From NCBI GenBank assembly GCA_963819715.1, contig CAWFXE010000002.1:124001-188000 (forward strand): 64,000 nt of DNA, read 5' to 3'. Shown piece by piece: positions 30,705-39,635 of the stretch. This DNA comes from DASUPK01 sp963819715. Lineage in GTDB: Bacteria > Actinomycetota > Thermoleophilia > Solirubrobacterales > 70-9. Below the pieces are notes generated by a model. It had not been told where the DNA came from and did not search any database. It saw only the letters and a program-made list of their open reading frames with translations. The position numbers were made by a program, and so were the translations under genes. Positions within the stretch are counted from its first letter, which is position 1. Every line of letters starts with the position of its first letter.

Positions 30705-31994
30705 CTAGCTGCCGGGCTTCGACACGGCCTCGATCTCGCCGGTGTCCGGATCGATCGACGCCATCTCGCCTGTGGCCGGATCCACGGCGCGGAAGGTGCC
30801 TGTGTCGAGCTCCTCCTGGACGGCCACGTCCACCTCCGCCTCGTCCGGCCGCGCCGCCGGCCCCCTGAGCCCGACCAGCTGGCGCCAGCGCACGCGGCGG
30901 AGCTTGAGGATCTCGAGGACGTGGATCACGTAGATGCTGGTCGCGAGCGCGCCGGCCAGGCAAAGCGCCATGAAGGTCGTCCAGACGGTGTCGAAGTGGC
31001 CGTGGTTGTCGCTGTAGGGGACGAAGCGCAGCGCCAGAGCCACCCCCGCGAGCACCAGGGTCCAGCCATAGAGGTAGGTGATCGTGCGCCGCTGGCTGAA
31101 TCCGATCCGGGCCATTCGGTGATGGAAGTGCTCGGTGTCCGCCCGGTAGATCGGGCGCCGGTACTTGAGCCGCTTGGCGACGACGAAGCTCGTGTCGAGG
31201 ATCGGCACGGCGAGCACCGCGAGCGGGAAGAACAGGGCAACCACGGCGTTCGTCTTCAGCGCTCCCTGAACCGTGATCACCGCCATCAGGTATCCGAGAA
31301 GGTTCGATCCCGTATCCCCCATGAAGCTCGACGCCGGCGGGAAGCCGTGCCGCAGGAATCCGAGCGAGGCGCCGGCCGTCACGGCTGCCAGCACCCCCGC
31401 TGCGTTGCGGTCCAAGGAGAGCGCGATCACGGCGAGGGCGGTGGCTGAGATCAGGCAGACGCCGGCCGCCAGGCCGTCGACCCCGTCGATCAGGTTGATC
31501 ACGTTGGCGACGGCGACGATCCCGAACACCGTCAGCACCTGGCCGAGGTCGATGGCGCCGATCCCGGGTGGGTCGAAGACCTGAACCGATGCCGGATCGA
31601 CCCGGCCGAAGAAGGGCAGCGTGAAGCTGTCGACCGACACGCCGGAAGCGACCGGGATGATCGCCGCCCCGGTCTGACCGAGCAGCTTGACCCCGGCGGG
31701 CAGGTCGACGAGGTCGTCGATCACGCCGACCGCGGTGATCACGATCGCCCCGGCGAGGATCGAGCGGGTCTCCTGGTCCCAGGGCAGAAAGATCGTGCCG
31801 CCGATCAGGACCGCCACCAGCACCGCGAGACCCCCGAGCTTCGGGGTGGGGAACTCGTGCAGGCTGCGCTCGTTCGGGATGTCGATCGCGCGGTCGCCGA
31901 TGCTCCGCGCGAGCGACTCGGTCGCCGGCACCAGGGTCCAGACGGCGGCTCCGGCGAAGATGAAGGCGAAGAGGGCGTCAATCGTGTCGGGCAT
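30705..31994 (-). CDS. WecA/TagO-type UDP-sugar:undecaprenyl-phosphate phosphotransferase
   Basis: 429 aa, about ten or eleven membrane helices. Conserved cytosolic motifs are PTPKLGGLAV, VGVIDDLVDLPAGVKLLGQ, NVINLIDGVDGLAAGV, FMGDTGSNLLGYL (catalytic Asp/Asn loops) and YRADTEHFHHRM. It starts polysaccharide synthesis by linking a sugar-1-phosphate (often GlcNAc-1-P) to undecaprenyl phosphate. A C-terminal cytoplasmic tail of about 60 acidic residues (ATGEMASIDPDTGEIEAVSK) is unusual for the family. Start overlaps the asnB stop (TGATG). Confidence 0.92.
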   Translation of the reverse strand: MPDTIDALFAFIFAGAAVWTLVPATESLARSIGDRAIDIPNERSLHEFPTPKLGGLAVLVAVLIGGTIFLPWDQETRSILAGAIVITAVGVIDDLVDLPAGVKLLGQTGAAIIPVASGVSVDSFTLPFFGRVDPASVQVFDPPGIGAIDLGQVLTVFGIVAVANVINLIDGVDGLAAGVCLISATALAVIALSLDRNAAGVLAAVTAGASLGFLRHGFPPASSFMGDTGSNLLGYLMAVITVQGALKTNAVVALFFPLAVLAVPILDTSFVVAKRLKYRRPIYRADTEHFHHRMARIGFSQRRTITYLYGWTLVLAGVALALRFVPYSDNHGHFDTVWTTFMALCLAGALATSIYVIHVLEILKLRRVRWRQLVGLRGPAARPDEAEVDVAVQEELDTGTFRAVDPATGEMASIDPDTGEIEAVSKPGS

Positions 31995-33878
31995 CAGCCT
32001 GCCGCCCCCGCCGGTACCCGCGCGTAGCGGTCGTGCCAGAGCGTGAAGTTGAGCAGGCCCCAGATCTGGCGGCTCAGGTCCTCCCTGCCGGAGATGTGGT
32101 CTTCGAGCACCTTGGTCACCGCCGCGGGGTTCAGAAGACCCTGGCGCTCGACGGTCTCGGGTGAGAGGACCTCACGGGCGTACGGCCCGAGATCGCCGCG
32201 CAGCCAGGCCGCCACCGGGATGGAGAAGCCCTGCTTGCGCCCGCGGATGATCTCCTTTGGCAGGAGCGGCTCGACCGCCCGGCGGAGCAGGCGCTTCTTG
32301 GAGAAGCCGCGGACCTTTTGCTTGGTCTCGAGCGCAAGCGCCAGCTCGGCGATCACGGGATCGAGGAACGGGACGCGGGCCTCCAGGGAGTGGGCCATGC
32401 TGGCGCGGTCGGTCTTCACCAGCAGGTCGTCGACGAGGTAGATGCCGAGGTCGAGATCCTGGAGGCGGGCCAGCTCCTGGGCGCCCTCTGTCTCGGCGTA
32501 GCGGGCGCGATATATGGAGAGCGGGTCCGATCCCGCCGGTGACGCGAGCAGCTCGCCCTGGGCCTCGGGGGAGAAGATCTCCTTCCAGGCGTGATGGCGC
32601 TCGACCGGCGGCAGGTGTGCGCCTCGCACGAAGCGCTTGGCCTTGTAGTCGAAACTGGCCTTTCCGGACGAGCTCGGGAGCAGCTCGACCAGCGGGCGCA
32701 GGAAGGGCGCCGCGCGGCCCACCCGCGGCGCCAGCCGGTCGGCGACATAGGTGTAGTAGCCGCCGAAGAGCTCGTCGCCGCCCTCGCCGGAGAGCACCAC
32801 CTTGACCGTGTCCGCCGCCAGCTGCGAGACCAGGTAAGTGGGCAGCGCCGAGGAGTCGCCGAAGGGCTCGTCGAAGGCCTCGACCAGTTTCGGCAGCAGT
32901 TCGACCGCGTCCGGCCGCAGGGTCAGCTCGTGGTGGTCGGTGCCGTAGCGCTTGGCGACCAGCCGGGCCTGATCGAGCTCGTCGAAGGAGCTCTCCTCGA
33001 AGCCGATCGAGAACGTGCTCACCGGATATCCGCTCTCCTGAGCCGCCATCGCAGTGAGCGCAGCCGAGTCCACGCCGCCGGAGAGCAGCACGCCGACCGG
33101 AACATCGGAGACCAGGTGCGCCCGGACGGAGTCCCGCAGCCGCTCACGCAGCTCCTCGGCGAGGACGTCGTCGCTCTCGGTCCGCACCTCCTTCGCCGGC
33201 ACGGGGGTCGGCCGGGCGAATCGCTCGACGGTCACCTCTCCCCTCTCCGCCACCAGCGTATGTCCCGGCGGCAGCTTGCGCGCCTCCTTGAAGATCGTCA
33301 GCGGCGAGGGAATCGAGTTGAAGGCCAGGAAGGACTCGAGGGCCTCCGGGTCGATCTCGCGCGAGAAGCCGGGCTGGCGGAGCAGAGCCTTGAGCTCCGA
33401 GGCGAAGGAGAGCTGGCCGCCCGCGACGCGGTAGTAGAGAGGCTTGATCCCGAAGCGGTCCCTGGCGAGTACGACCCGGCCGTGTCGCGCATCCCAGATC
33501 GCGATGGCGAACATCCCGCGAAGCGCCTCGACGAACGAGGGCCCGCGCTCCTCATATAGGTGCACGAGCACCTCGGTGTCGCTGTGAGTCGAGAAGGTGT
33601 GGCCCTTCCCGCGGAGCTCGTCCATCAGCTCGCGGTAGTTGTAGATCTCGCCGTTCTGGATCACCTGAATCCGCGCCGTCCTCGTTGGCGATCGGCTGAT
33701 CGCCACCAGCCAGATCGATAATCGAGAGGCGACGCATGGCGAGGCCGCAGGGGCCGTCGATCATGCTCCCGTCGGAGTCCGGGCCGCGGTGAACCAGCGT
33801 CTCGTTCATCGCGGCGAGCGCAGCTGGATCGGGGGCCGAGGCCCCGTCGAGGCTGACGAGACCGCATATCCCGCACAT
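31994..33878 (-). CDS. asnB: Glutamine-dependent asparagine synthetase-type amidotransferase (frameshifted)
   Basis: N-terminal class II glutaminase begins MCGICGLVSLDG (nucleophile Cys2) with HRGPDSDG and ANEDG. The frame breaks at about 33674, and skipping one base joins RIQVIQNGEIYNYRELMDEL. The synthetase domain has the PP-loop VGVLLSGGVDSAALTAM and VLSGEGGDELFGGYYTY. Joined length about 627 aa, normal for AsnB. In polysaccharide loci such AsnB homologues often amidate sugar acids, so asparagine may not be the product here. Likely a sequencing indel. Confidence 0.87.
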
Positions 33879-33916
33879 GCGGGCCGAGTCTAGAGAGCGG
33901 TCAGGATCAGGCCGAG

Positions 33917-34594
33917 CTAGCGGTCTCGGCCTCGCAGCGTCAGGCTGACGATCCGGAGCATCGTCGCTCCCAGCACCCTCAGGTAGAGCCGGATCGAGCG
34001 GTCAGCAATGTACTCGAGGTCGTGGATCAGCTTGTCCTCCCAGGAGTCCTCGCGGGTGATCCTCGTCTGGGCGAAGCCGGTGACGCCCGGGCGCACGACG
34101 AGGCGCTGCCAGTAGCTGGGGAGCTCCTCGCAGATCTGGTTGAAGAAGGCGGGCCGGATCGGGCGCGGCCCCACCATGCTCATGTCGCCGCGGAGCACGT
34201 TGTAGAGCTGTGGGACCTCGTCGATGTGGGTGAGACGCGCGGCCTTGCCGACCATCGTCACCTCCTCCTCGGTGCGCCGGCTGAGCTCCTCGCCGTAGGT
34301 GTTGCCGAGGCGGGTCTCCGCTCCCGGGCGCAGGGTCCGGAGCTTGTACATCGTGAACACGTGACCGGCCCGCCCCACGCGCTCGCCGCGGTAGAGGACG
34401 GGCCGCCCCGAGGTGAGCAGCGTCGCCAGGGCGAGCAGTCCGAGCAGCGGCGAGAGCAGGATCAGAGCCGAGCCGGCGATCGTCAGGTCGAGTCCGCGCA
34501 GCACGACGTCCACCGGTCGCGGCGAGTAGGCCTCGGCCGCTATGCCCGAGACCTGCTGGGCGACGGTGCTCGGCTGCTCAGTCTGGGTCGCCAT
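33917..34594 (-). CDS. Bacterial sugar transferase (WcaJ/WbaP C-terminal type)
   Basis: 225 aa monotopic phosphoglycosyl transferase. A hydrophobic re-entrant helix (LDLTIAGSALILLSPLLGLL) precedes the catalytic core: YRGERVGRAGHVFTMYKLRT, LTHIDEVPQLYNVLRGDMSM, VGPRPIRPAFF and VVRPGVTGFAQT. It has the basic core only, without the N-terminal membrane bundle of WbaP, and normally starts a repeat unit. Having both this and a WecA-like enzyme in one locus suggests two glycans or an intermediate step. Overlaps the upstream DUF354 gene by 17 nt. Confidence 0.9.
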   Translation of the reverse strand: MATQTEQPSTVAQQVSGIAAEAYSPRPVDVVLRGLDLTIAGSALILLSPLLGLLALATLLTSGRPVLYRGERVGRAGHVFTMYKLRTLRPGAETRLGNTYGEELSRRTEEEVTMVGKAARLTHIDEVPQLYNVLRGDMSMVGPRPIRPAFFNQICEELPSYWQRLVVRPGVTGFAQTRITREDSWEDKLIHDLEYIADRSIRLYLRVLGATMLRIVSLTLRGRDR

Positions 34595-35603
34595 GCGGCT
34601 CGGCCGCTCCGAGCATCAGATCGACGAGCAGCTCGGGGTCGCGGCGGACCCGCTCACCCTGGCCGGTCTTCTTAACCAGCTCCAGCGCCCGCGGGTCGGT
34701 CAGCGGCCGGAGCCGATTGGAGCGGATGAGCGCCTCGTCCACCCCGCCCAGGCGTCCTCCGTAGGTGGTGTAGACCGGCGTTCCCAGCGCCACCGCTTCG
34801 CGGTTCATCGTCCCCCCGGCCGAGACGACCAGATCGGCGAGGGCGACCAGGCTCTGTGCCTCCACGGCGTGATCGGGAACGATCAGGGACGGCAGGGCGA
34901 GCTCCTTGACGTAGGTCCGCTGCTCCTCGGTGCGCGGCAAGACGATCGCGTGCACACCGCGGTCAGAGCCTACTCGCGCGAGTACCTGCGGGAACAGCGG
35001 GTTCGACTTGCGGTGGTAGAGCGAGACGTCGGGCGGCGGTCGGAAGACGACCACCACGCGTTCGGTGTCCACGCCGAGCTTCTCCAGGGCGTCCAGGTCG
35101 GGCTCGAAGTCAGAGAGGTAGTACTCCTCCTTGATCCCCGGGTATTGGAAGAGCTTCTCCGGGCCGACGCCGAATCGCTTCAGGCGCTCGGGCGGGACCG
35201 AGTCGGGGAAGATCACCCGCTTCGCGAGCCGGCAGCCGACGTGGTGCTGCGCCACGGCGAACTCGTAGTCGTGCATGTTCGCCTCGGGGATGCCGAGCAA
35301 CCGGGAGGCGATCGCGATGTCGTTCGAGCCGTGCGCGATCGAGAGGTCGAACCCGCCCGCCTTCCCGAAGCGGCGCATCCCGCTGGTCCGCTGGATCAGC
35401 CGCATCAGCTTGCGCACCCGAGAGGCCCCGCCGTGCTTGCCGATCAGCGTGTACTCCATGTCGTGGAGCTCGAGCAGCTCCAGCGTCTGCGTGTAGACCC
35501 GCGCGGTGACCAGCACCTCGTGGCCCTGTGCGCGCAGTCGCTCGATGATGGGCCGGAGCACGAGCACGTGCGCCGGCCCGCTCATGTCGGCCCAGATCTT
35601 CAA
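34578..35603 (-). CDS. DUF354 protein, UDP-GlcNAc 2-epimerase/glycosyltransferase B-like
   Basis: 341 aa. The opening MKIWADMSGPAHVLVLRPII is typical of DUF354, with HGSNDIAIASRLLGIPEANMHDYEFAVAQH (read as two pieces) and the C-terminal nucleotide-binding region VALADLVVSAGGTMNREAVA LGTPVY. GT-B fold predicted. Function is not established for the family; archaeal and actinobacterial members sit in polysaccharide loci, and this one is translationally overlapped with a sugar transferase. Confidence 0.82.
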   Translation of the reverse strand: MKIWADMSGPAHVLVLRPIIERLRAQGHEVLVTARVYTQTLELLELHDMEYTLIGKHGGASRVRKLMRLIQRTSGMRRFGKAGGFDLSIAHGSNDIAIASRLLGIPEANMHDYEFAVAQHHVGCRLAKRVIFPDSVPPERLKRFGVGPEKLFQYPGIKEEYYLSDFEPDLDALEKLGVDTERVVVVFRPPPDVSLYHRKSNPLFPQVLARVGSDRGVHAIVLPRTEEQRTYVKELALPSLIVPDHAVEAQSLVALADLVVSAGGTMNREAVALGTPVYTTYGGRLGGVDEALIRSNRLRPLTDPRALELVKKTGQGERVRRDPELLVDLMLGAAEPHGDPD

Positions 35604-35610
35604 GGCCGGT

Positions 35611-36888
35611 CTAGACGGCGGCTGCTGAGAGCTGCGGGTAGAGGGGGTAGCGCTCCATCAGGGCGCGCGAGCGCTCCAGCAGCGAGTCCTTCTGCGATTC
35701 GAAGTCCTCACCAAGCGCCGCGACAATCACCTGGGCGATCTCGCGCAGGTCGTCCTCGACCAGACCGCGGGTCGTCAGTGCCGGCGTGCCGATGCGAAGT
35801 CCCGACGGGTCCATGGGCGGCCGCTCGTCGAACGGGATCGCGTTGCGGTTCACGGTGATCCCCACCTCCTCGAGACGCGTCTCTGCCTCCTTGCCCCCGA
35901 GCCCCGTGGGCGTCAGGTCGACCAGGACCAGGTGCACGTCGGTCCCGCCGGTGAGGACGTCGAGTCCGCCGGCGACGAGCTCCTCGCCGAACGCCTTGGC
36001 GTTGGCGATCGTCTGGCGCTGGCGCTGCTTGAAGGGCTCGCTCTGCGCGATCTTCAGGGCCACCGCCTTCGCGGCGATGATGTGCATCAGGGGGCCGCCC
36101 TGCTGGCCCGGGAACACCGAGCGGTTGACGTCCTTGGCCAGCTCCTCGCGGCAGAGGATCATCCCGCTGCGCGGCCCGCAGAGAGTCTTGTGGATCGTGG
36201 TCGTCACCACGTCGGCGTGCTCGACCGGGTTGGGATGCTCACCGGCGGCGACGAGGCCAGCGAAGTGCGCCATGTCGACCATCAGCTTCGCGCCCACCGA
36301 GTCGGCGATCTGACGGAAGGCGGCGAAGTCGAGCTGGCGAGGGTAGGCGGACCAGCCGGCGACGATCACCTTCGGCTTGTGCTCCTCGGCGAGCTGCGCC
36401 ACCTCGTCCACGTCGACGAGCTTGTCCTCGCGGCGCACGTGGTAGGCGACGACCTTGTAGAGCTTGCCCGAGACGTTCAGCTTCATCCCGTGGGTGAGAT
36501 GGCCGCCGTGATCGAGCGCCATGCCCATGATCGTGTCCCCCGGGTCGATCATCGCCATGTAGGCCGCATTGTTTGCCTGGGCCCCCGAGTGGGGCTGGAC
36601 GTTGGCGTGCTCAGCTCCGAAAACCTCGATCGCGCGGTCGATCGCGAGCTGCTCGGCGACGTCGACCTCTTCACATCCCCCGTAGTAGCGCTTGCCCGGG
36701 TAGCCCTCGGCGTACTTGTTGGTGAGGACCGAACCGGCTGCGTCGAGCACCGCCTGCGGGACGAAGTTCTCGGAGGCGATCATCTCGAGCGTGCCCTGCT
36801 GGCGGGCGAGCTCGCGATCGAGGACCCGCTGGATGTCCGGGTCGACCTCGGCGAGGTGGGCGGTCTGGTAGTCGTCGGGAAGGTCGCT
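35611..36888 (-). CDS. glyA: Serine hydroxymethyltransferase
   Basis: PLP enzyme interconverting serine and glycine with tetrahydrofolate, main one-carbon source. Hallmarks: EMIASENFVPQAVLDAAGS, NKYAEGYPGKRYYGGCEEVD, NVQPHSGAQAN, VDMAHFAGLVAAG, and the PLP-lysine motif VVTTTIHKTLCGPRSG. I use MSDLPDDYQTAHL at 36888; an in-frame ATG at 36909 adds seven residues. It leads the minus-strand set that continues into the polysaccharide genes (7-nt gap). Confidence 0.96.
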   Translation of the reverse strand, partial: SDLPDDYQTAHLAEVDPDIQRVLDRELARQQGTLEMIASENFVPQAVLDAAGSVLTNKYAEGYPGKRYYGGCEEVDVAEQLAIDRAIEVFGAEHANVQPHSGAQANNAAYMAMIDPGDTIMGMALDHGGHLTHGMKLNVSGKLYKVVAYHVRREDKLVDVDEVAQLAEEHKPKVIVAGWSAYPRQLDFAAFRQIADSVGAKLMVDMAHFAGLVAAGEHPNPVEHADVVTTTIHKTLCGPRSGMILCREELAKDVNRSVFPGQQGGPLMHIIAAKAVALKIAQSEPFKQRQRQTIANAKAFGEELVAGGLDVLTGGTDVHLVLVDLTPTGLGGKEAETRLEEVGITVNRNAIPFDERPPMDPSGLRIGTPALTTRGLVEDDLREIAQVIVAALGEDFESQKDSLLERSRALMERYPLYPQLSAAAV

Positions 36889-36913
36889 CATCGAAGCGCC
36901 ACGATACATCGGC

Positions 36914-37519
36914 CTACGGCCGCTCGGCCAGCGACTTGATGTAGCGGACGGTCCCGCGCAGGACGATCCCGATCCCCGGCCCGACCACCACCCAGTAGCG
37001 CTTGATCCCGCGGCTCGCGGGCGGATGAGTCCCGACGGTGCGCGCCTCGTAGGTGAGCAGGGTGCGGCCGATGCCGTAGCTGCGGACGGAGAAGTTCGCC
37101 GCGATCTTGCCGAAGCCGGGCCGATCGAAGTCCTTGAAGTCCTCCGCGCGGATCGACTCCCAGCTGATGTCCCGGCCCCAGAAGCGCCCGATCGCGCCGA
37201 AGACGAGCTCCTTGCCGAAGTCCTCTCCGAGCTTCACCCACTCGCCCTCCTCCTCGAGCGCGTCCAGGCGGAGCGCCTCGGGCTCCGGCGGCGCGGGCTC
37301 CCTGCGGACGCGCCGGGCAATCGCCGACGGAGCGCCCCTCGCGGCGAAGAGCGCGCGCATTGAGGGGCTGCCCTTGTAGGCCTTCGTCAGGTCAGCCTCC
37401 ACGATCGCGGCGTAGACCCGCGCCGGCTCGGCTTCGACGATCACCGTCTCCACCTTGCTCCGGTCGAACCGCGGCATCAACTCATCGATCAGCACCGGCG
37501 GAGCGTACGGCCTTGACAT
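36914..37519 (-). CDS. Hypothetical protein, possible polyketide-cyclase-like fold
   Basis: Up to 201 aa. VETVIVEAEPARVYAAIVEA followed by DLTKAYKGSPSM suggests the beta-helix start of an SRPBCC-type binding domain, and a hydrophobic C-terminus (YWVVVGPGIGIVLRGTVRYI) could anchor it or close the fold. The first ATG (37519) lies inside the divergent promoter/operator, so ATG 37477 (MPRFDRSKVETV) is an alternative. It is divergent from the R2lox gene, possibly controlled by the same operator. Confidence 0.6.
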   Translation of the reverse strand: MSRPYAPPVLIDELMPRFDRSKVETVIVEAEPARVYAAIVEADLTKAYKGSPSMRALFAARGAPSAIARRVRREPAPPEPEALRLDALEEEGEWVKLGEDFGKELVFGAIGRFWGRDISWESIRAEDFKDFDRPGFGKIAANFSVRSYGIGRTLLTYEARTVGTHPPASRGIKRYWVVVGPGIGIVLRGTVRYIKSLAERP

Positions 37520-37542
37520 TTACTGACCACTTGGTAAATAAT
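37513..37542 (+). promoter_or_regulatory. Promoter with embedded TetR-type operator upstream of R2lox
   Basis: -35 TTGACA (37513-37518), 18-nt spacer, -10 AATAAT (37537-37542). The inverted repeat ATTTAC (37518-37523) and GTAAAT (37534-37539), separated by 10 nt, fills the spacer. A repressor bound here would exclude RNA polymerase. The natural candidate is the TetR encoded two genes later. Confidence 0.75.
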
Positions 37543-37580
37543 GCCCACTTCGCAAGCGGCAACCGATCCGGAGGAGAGAG

Positions 37581-38570
37581 ATGACCGACGCCACCGCCAC
37601 CCAACATCAACGACGGCCACAAACACCGCCGTCGGATGAACTGCACACCGAGGACGAGGCCCTTTCCGTCCTGCTCGACGGCGACATCGACAAGGTGATG
37701 TCGGGACTCGACAAGATCGTCGAGGCCGCTCCCTCCTACGAGAAGCTCTTCATGCGCTGGCAGCGCCAGCACTGGTCCACCGAGGACTTCTCCTTCGAGG
37801 AGGACAAGAAGCAGTGGGCCGACCCGAACATGTTCACCGACGACGAGCGGCGCTTCCTCGAGTTCGGCTTCTCCGAGTTCTTCCTCGGCGAGGAGAGGGT
37901 CACCCTGGAGCTCCTCCCCTTCGCCTTGGCGGCTCCGACCCACGAGGCGAAGGTCTTCTTAACGACCCAGATCTCCGACGAAGCCAAGCACACGGTCTTC
38001 TGGAACGGCTTCTACCGCGAGGTCTTCGGCATCCAGGCCGGCAGCCTCGGCGAGATGATCGACAAGCAGCGCTACGTCGTGAACAAGGACTGGGAGACCC
38101 TCTTCAACGGGATCCTCCACGAGTGCGCCGAGGACCTGCGCAAGGACCCGAGCGACTTCCCCAAGCTCGTCCGCGGCGTCACCGTCTACATGATCGTCAT
38201 CGAGGGGATGCTGGCCCTCTCCGCGGCCCGCTTCATGATCAAGTCGATGCGGGAGCGCGGCTGGTTCCCGGGCTTCACCGCCGGGTTCACCGCGGTGAAC
38301 AGGGACGAGTCCCGTCACGTCGGCTTCGGCGTCAAGTTCCTCGCCGACGCGATCAAGGACGACCAGGCGAACGCGAAGATCATCGAGGACACGCTGAAGG
38401 AGTGCCTGCCGGTTGCCACGCTGGTCTTCGTCCCGCCGTGGGTGGAAGACCCGTACAACTTCGACACGCCCTTCTACCACTCGTCCGAGATCTTCGAGTA
38501 CGCCGCCAAGTCGCTCTCGAAGAAGCTGGCGGCGATGGGCCTCGACCCGGCGATGCTCGCAACTGCATGA
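37581..38570 (+). CDS. R2-like ligand-binding oxidase (R2lox-type Mn/Fe protein)
   Basis: 329 aa ferritin-like protein. The six metal ligands of the ribonucleotide-reductase-R2 fold can be placed: Glu104 (FFLGEERV), Glu134 and His137 (SDEAKHTVF), Glu208 (IVIEGMLAL), Glu243 and His246 (RDESRHVGFG). Val107 (Glu104+3) and Tyr203 (Glu208-5) match the Val-Tyr pair that forms an ether cross-link in R2lox, distinguishing it from true R2, whose radical Tyr lies elsewhere. No nrdE partner is present. GGAGGAGAGAG lies just upstream of the ATG. Its stop overlaps the TetR start (ATGA). Family substrate unknown; a two-electron oxidase on a fatty-acid-like ligand is the literature model. Confidence 0.85.
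   Translation: MTDATATQHQRRPQTPPSDELHTEDEALSVLLDGDIDKVMSGLDKIVEAAPSYEKLFMRWQRQHWSTEDFSFEEDKKQWADPNMFTDDERRFLEFGFSEFFLGEERVTLELLPFALAAPTHEAKVFLTTQISDEAKHTVFWNGFYREVFGIQAGSLGEMIDKQRYVVNKDWETLFNGILHECAEDLRKDPSDFPKLVRGVTVYMIVIEGMLALSAARFMIKSMRERGWFPGFTAGFTAVNRDESRHVGFGVKFLADAIKDDQANAKIIEDTLKECLPVATLVFVPPWVEDPYNFDTPFYHSSEIFEYAAKSLSKKLAAMGLDPAMLATA
37604..37637 (+). repeat. 34-nt direct repeat, copy 1 (5' end of R2lox gene)
   Basis: Starts ACATCAACGACGGCCACAAA and matches the segment at 38570-38603 at 31 of 34 positions. Here it is read as HQRRPQTPPSD, in a different frame from copy 2, so the identity is at DNA level and not protein homology. Confidence 0.8.
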
Positions 38571-39211
38571 CATCAACGGCGGCCACAAACACCGCCGCCG
38601 CATCTACGACCGTCGTTAAGCGCGGGCGCCCCTCCACGGGCGCCCGCGAGCGGATCCTGGACGCCGCCATCGAGGTGCTGAAGGCCGACGGCTACGCCGG
38701 GCTGACGATCGCCAAGGTCGCGACCAGGGCCGGCGAGTCAAAGCCGCTCGTCGTCTACCACTATGGCTCGAAGCAGGGCCTGGTCGAGGCGAGCGGGCGC
38801 GCGGTTGCCGAGCTGATCACCGCGGAGGCACTTGACGCCGTCCAGGGCGCCACGACGGTGGAGGAGGTCATGCGCGGAGTGGCCGATGGCGTGGACCGGC
38901 TGCTCGAACAGGACGAGCGACTCGCACGGCTCTACTACGACCTGGCCGCAGTCTCGGTGGTCGAACCCGAGGTGCGGCGGACCATCACGGAGGTCAACGA
39001 GGGCTGGCAGCGGGTGCTGATCGAGCTGCTCGAGCGGGCCGAGGACGGCCCGCCGCCAGGCCAGGCGAGAACCCTGGCGCTGATGATCAATGCCTGCACC
39101 CAGGGGCTCGTGCTCGAGCGGATCGAGCGCGGGCCGACCGCGGAGTGGAAGAGGGCGCGGGAGCTGTTCATCAAGAGCGCCCTGGCGGCCACATCTCACA
39201 CTCGCGTCTAG
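38567..39211 (+). CDS. TetR-family transcriptional regulator
   Basis: 214 aa. N-terminal helix-turn-helix GARERILDAAIEVLKADGYA then GLTIAKVATRAGESKPLVVY and HYGSKQGLV, the standard TetR_N pattern, followed by a helical ligand-binding domain. A Thr/Ala-rich stretch of about 18 residues precedes the HTH. Co-transcribed with the R2lox gene through an ATGA overlap. It probably represses its own operon at the palindrome at 37518-37539. Confidence 0.92.
   Translation: MTSTAATNTAAASTTVVKRGRPSTGARERILDAAIEVLKADGYAGLTIAKVATRAGESKPLVVYHYGSKQGLVEASGRAVAELITAEALDAVQGATTVEEVMRGVADGVDRLLEQDERLARLYYDLAAVSVVEPEVRRTITEVNEGWQRVLIELLERAEDGPPPGQARTLALMINACTQGLVLERIERGPTAEWKRARELFIKSALAATSHTRV
38570..38603 (+). 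repeat. 34-nt direct repeat, copy 2 (5' end of tetR gene)
   Basis: Starts ACATCAACGGCGGCCACAAA; 31/34 identical to 37604-37637. It begins three bases after the first base of the TetR start codon and is read as TSTAATNTAAAS in another frame. The two copies flank almost exactly one gene (966 nt apart). Confidence 0.8.
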
Positions 39212-39234
39212 GCGCGGGTCTTAGGCTGGAAGCA

Positions 39235-39633
39235 GTGACAAGGGAGAACCTCGAGATCGTTCAACGAGGATTCGAGGAATTCAACGCCAGAGGGGTCGAG
39301 GGGATCATTCCCTTCATCCACCCCGACTTCGAGGCGACGACGCCACCGAACCTCGCCTCCGAACCGGACACCTATCGGGGCCACGACGGCATCCGGCGGT
39401 GGTTCGACTCGTTCGACGAGGTCATGGAAGACATCCGATGGGACGCCCACGAGTTCCAGCCGGTTGGGGAGAAGGTCATCGTCGACTTCACCCTGCGCGC
39501 GCGCGGCAAAACGAGTGGGCTCGACTTCGGACAGGACGCTGTCATGGTCTGGTCGCTCCGGGACGGCAAGGCGATCGGGGTCGAGCTCTTCGAGACGGTC
39601 GACGAGGCCCGTACCGCCGCCGGAGCGCAGTAG
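39235..39633 (+). CDS. SnoaL/NTF2-like protein
   Basis: 132 aa single-domain cone fold: LEIVQRGFEEFNARGVEGII then PFIHPDFEATTPP, RGHDGIRRWFDSFDEVMEDIRW and FTLRARGKTSGLDFGQDAVM. Such proteins are isomerases, hydrolases or binding proteins, and the sequence alone does not decide. GTG 39235 is used since the upstream frame overlaps the TetR gene. It follows TetR by 23 nt and precedes a second related protein by 2 nt. Confidence 0.8.
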   Translation: MTRENLEIVQRGFEEFNARGVEGIIPFIHPDFEATTPPNLASEPDTYRGHDGIRRWFDSFDEVMEDIRWDAHEFQPVGEKVIVDFTLRARGKTSGLDFGQDAVMVWSLRDGKAIGVELFETVDEARTAAGAQ

Positions 39634-39635
39634 CG

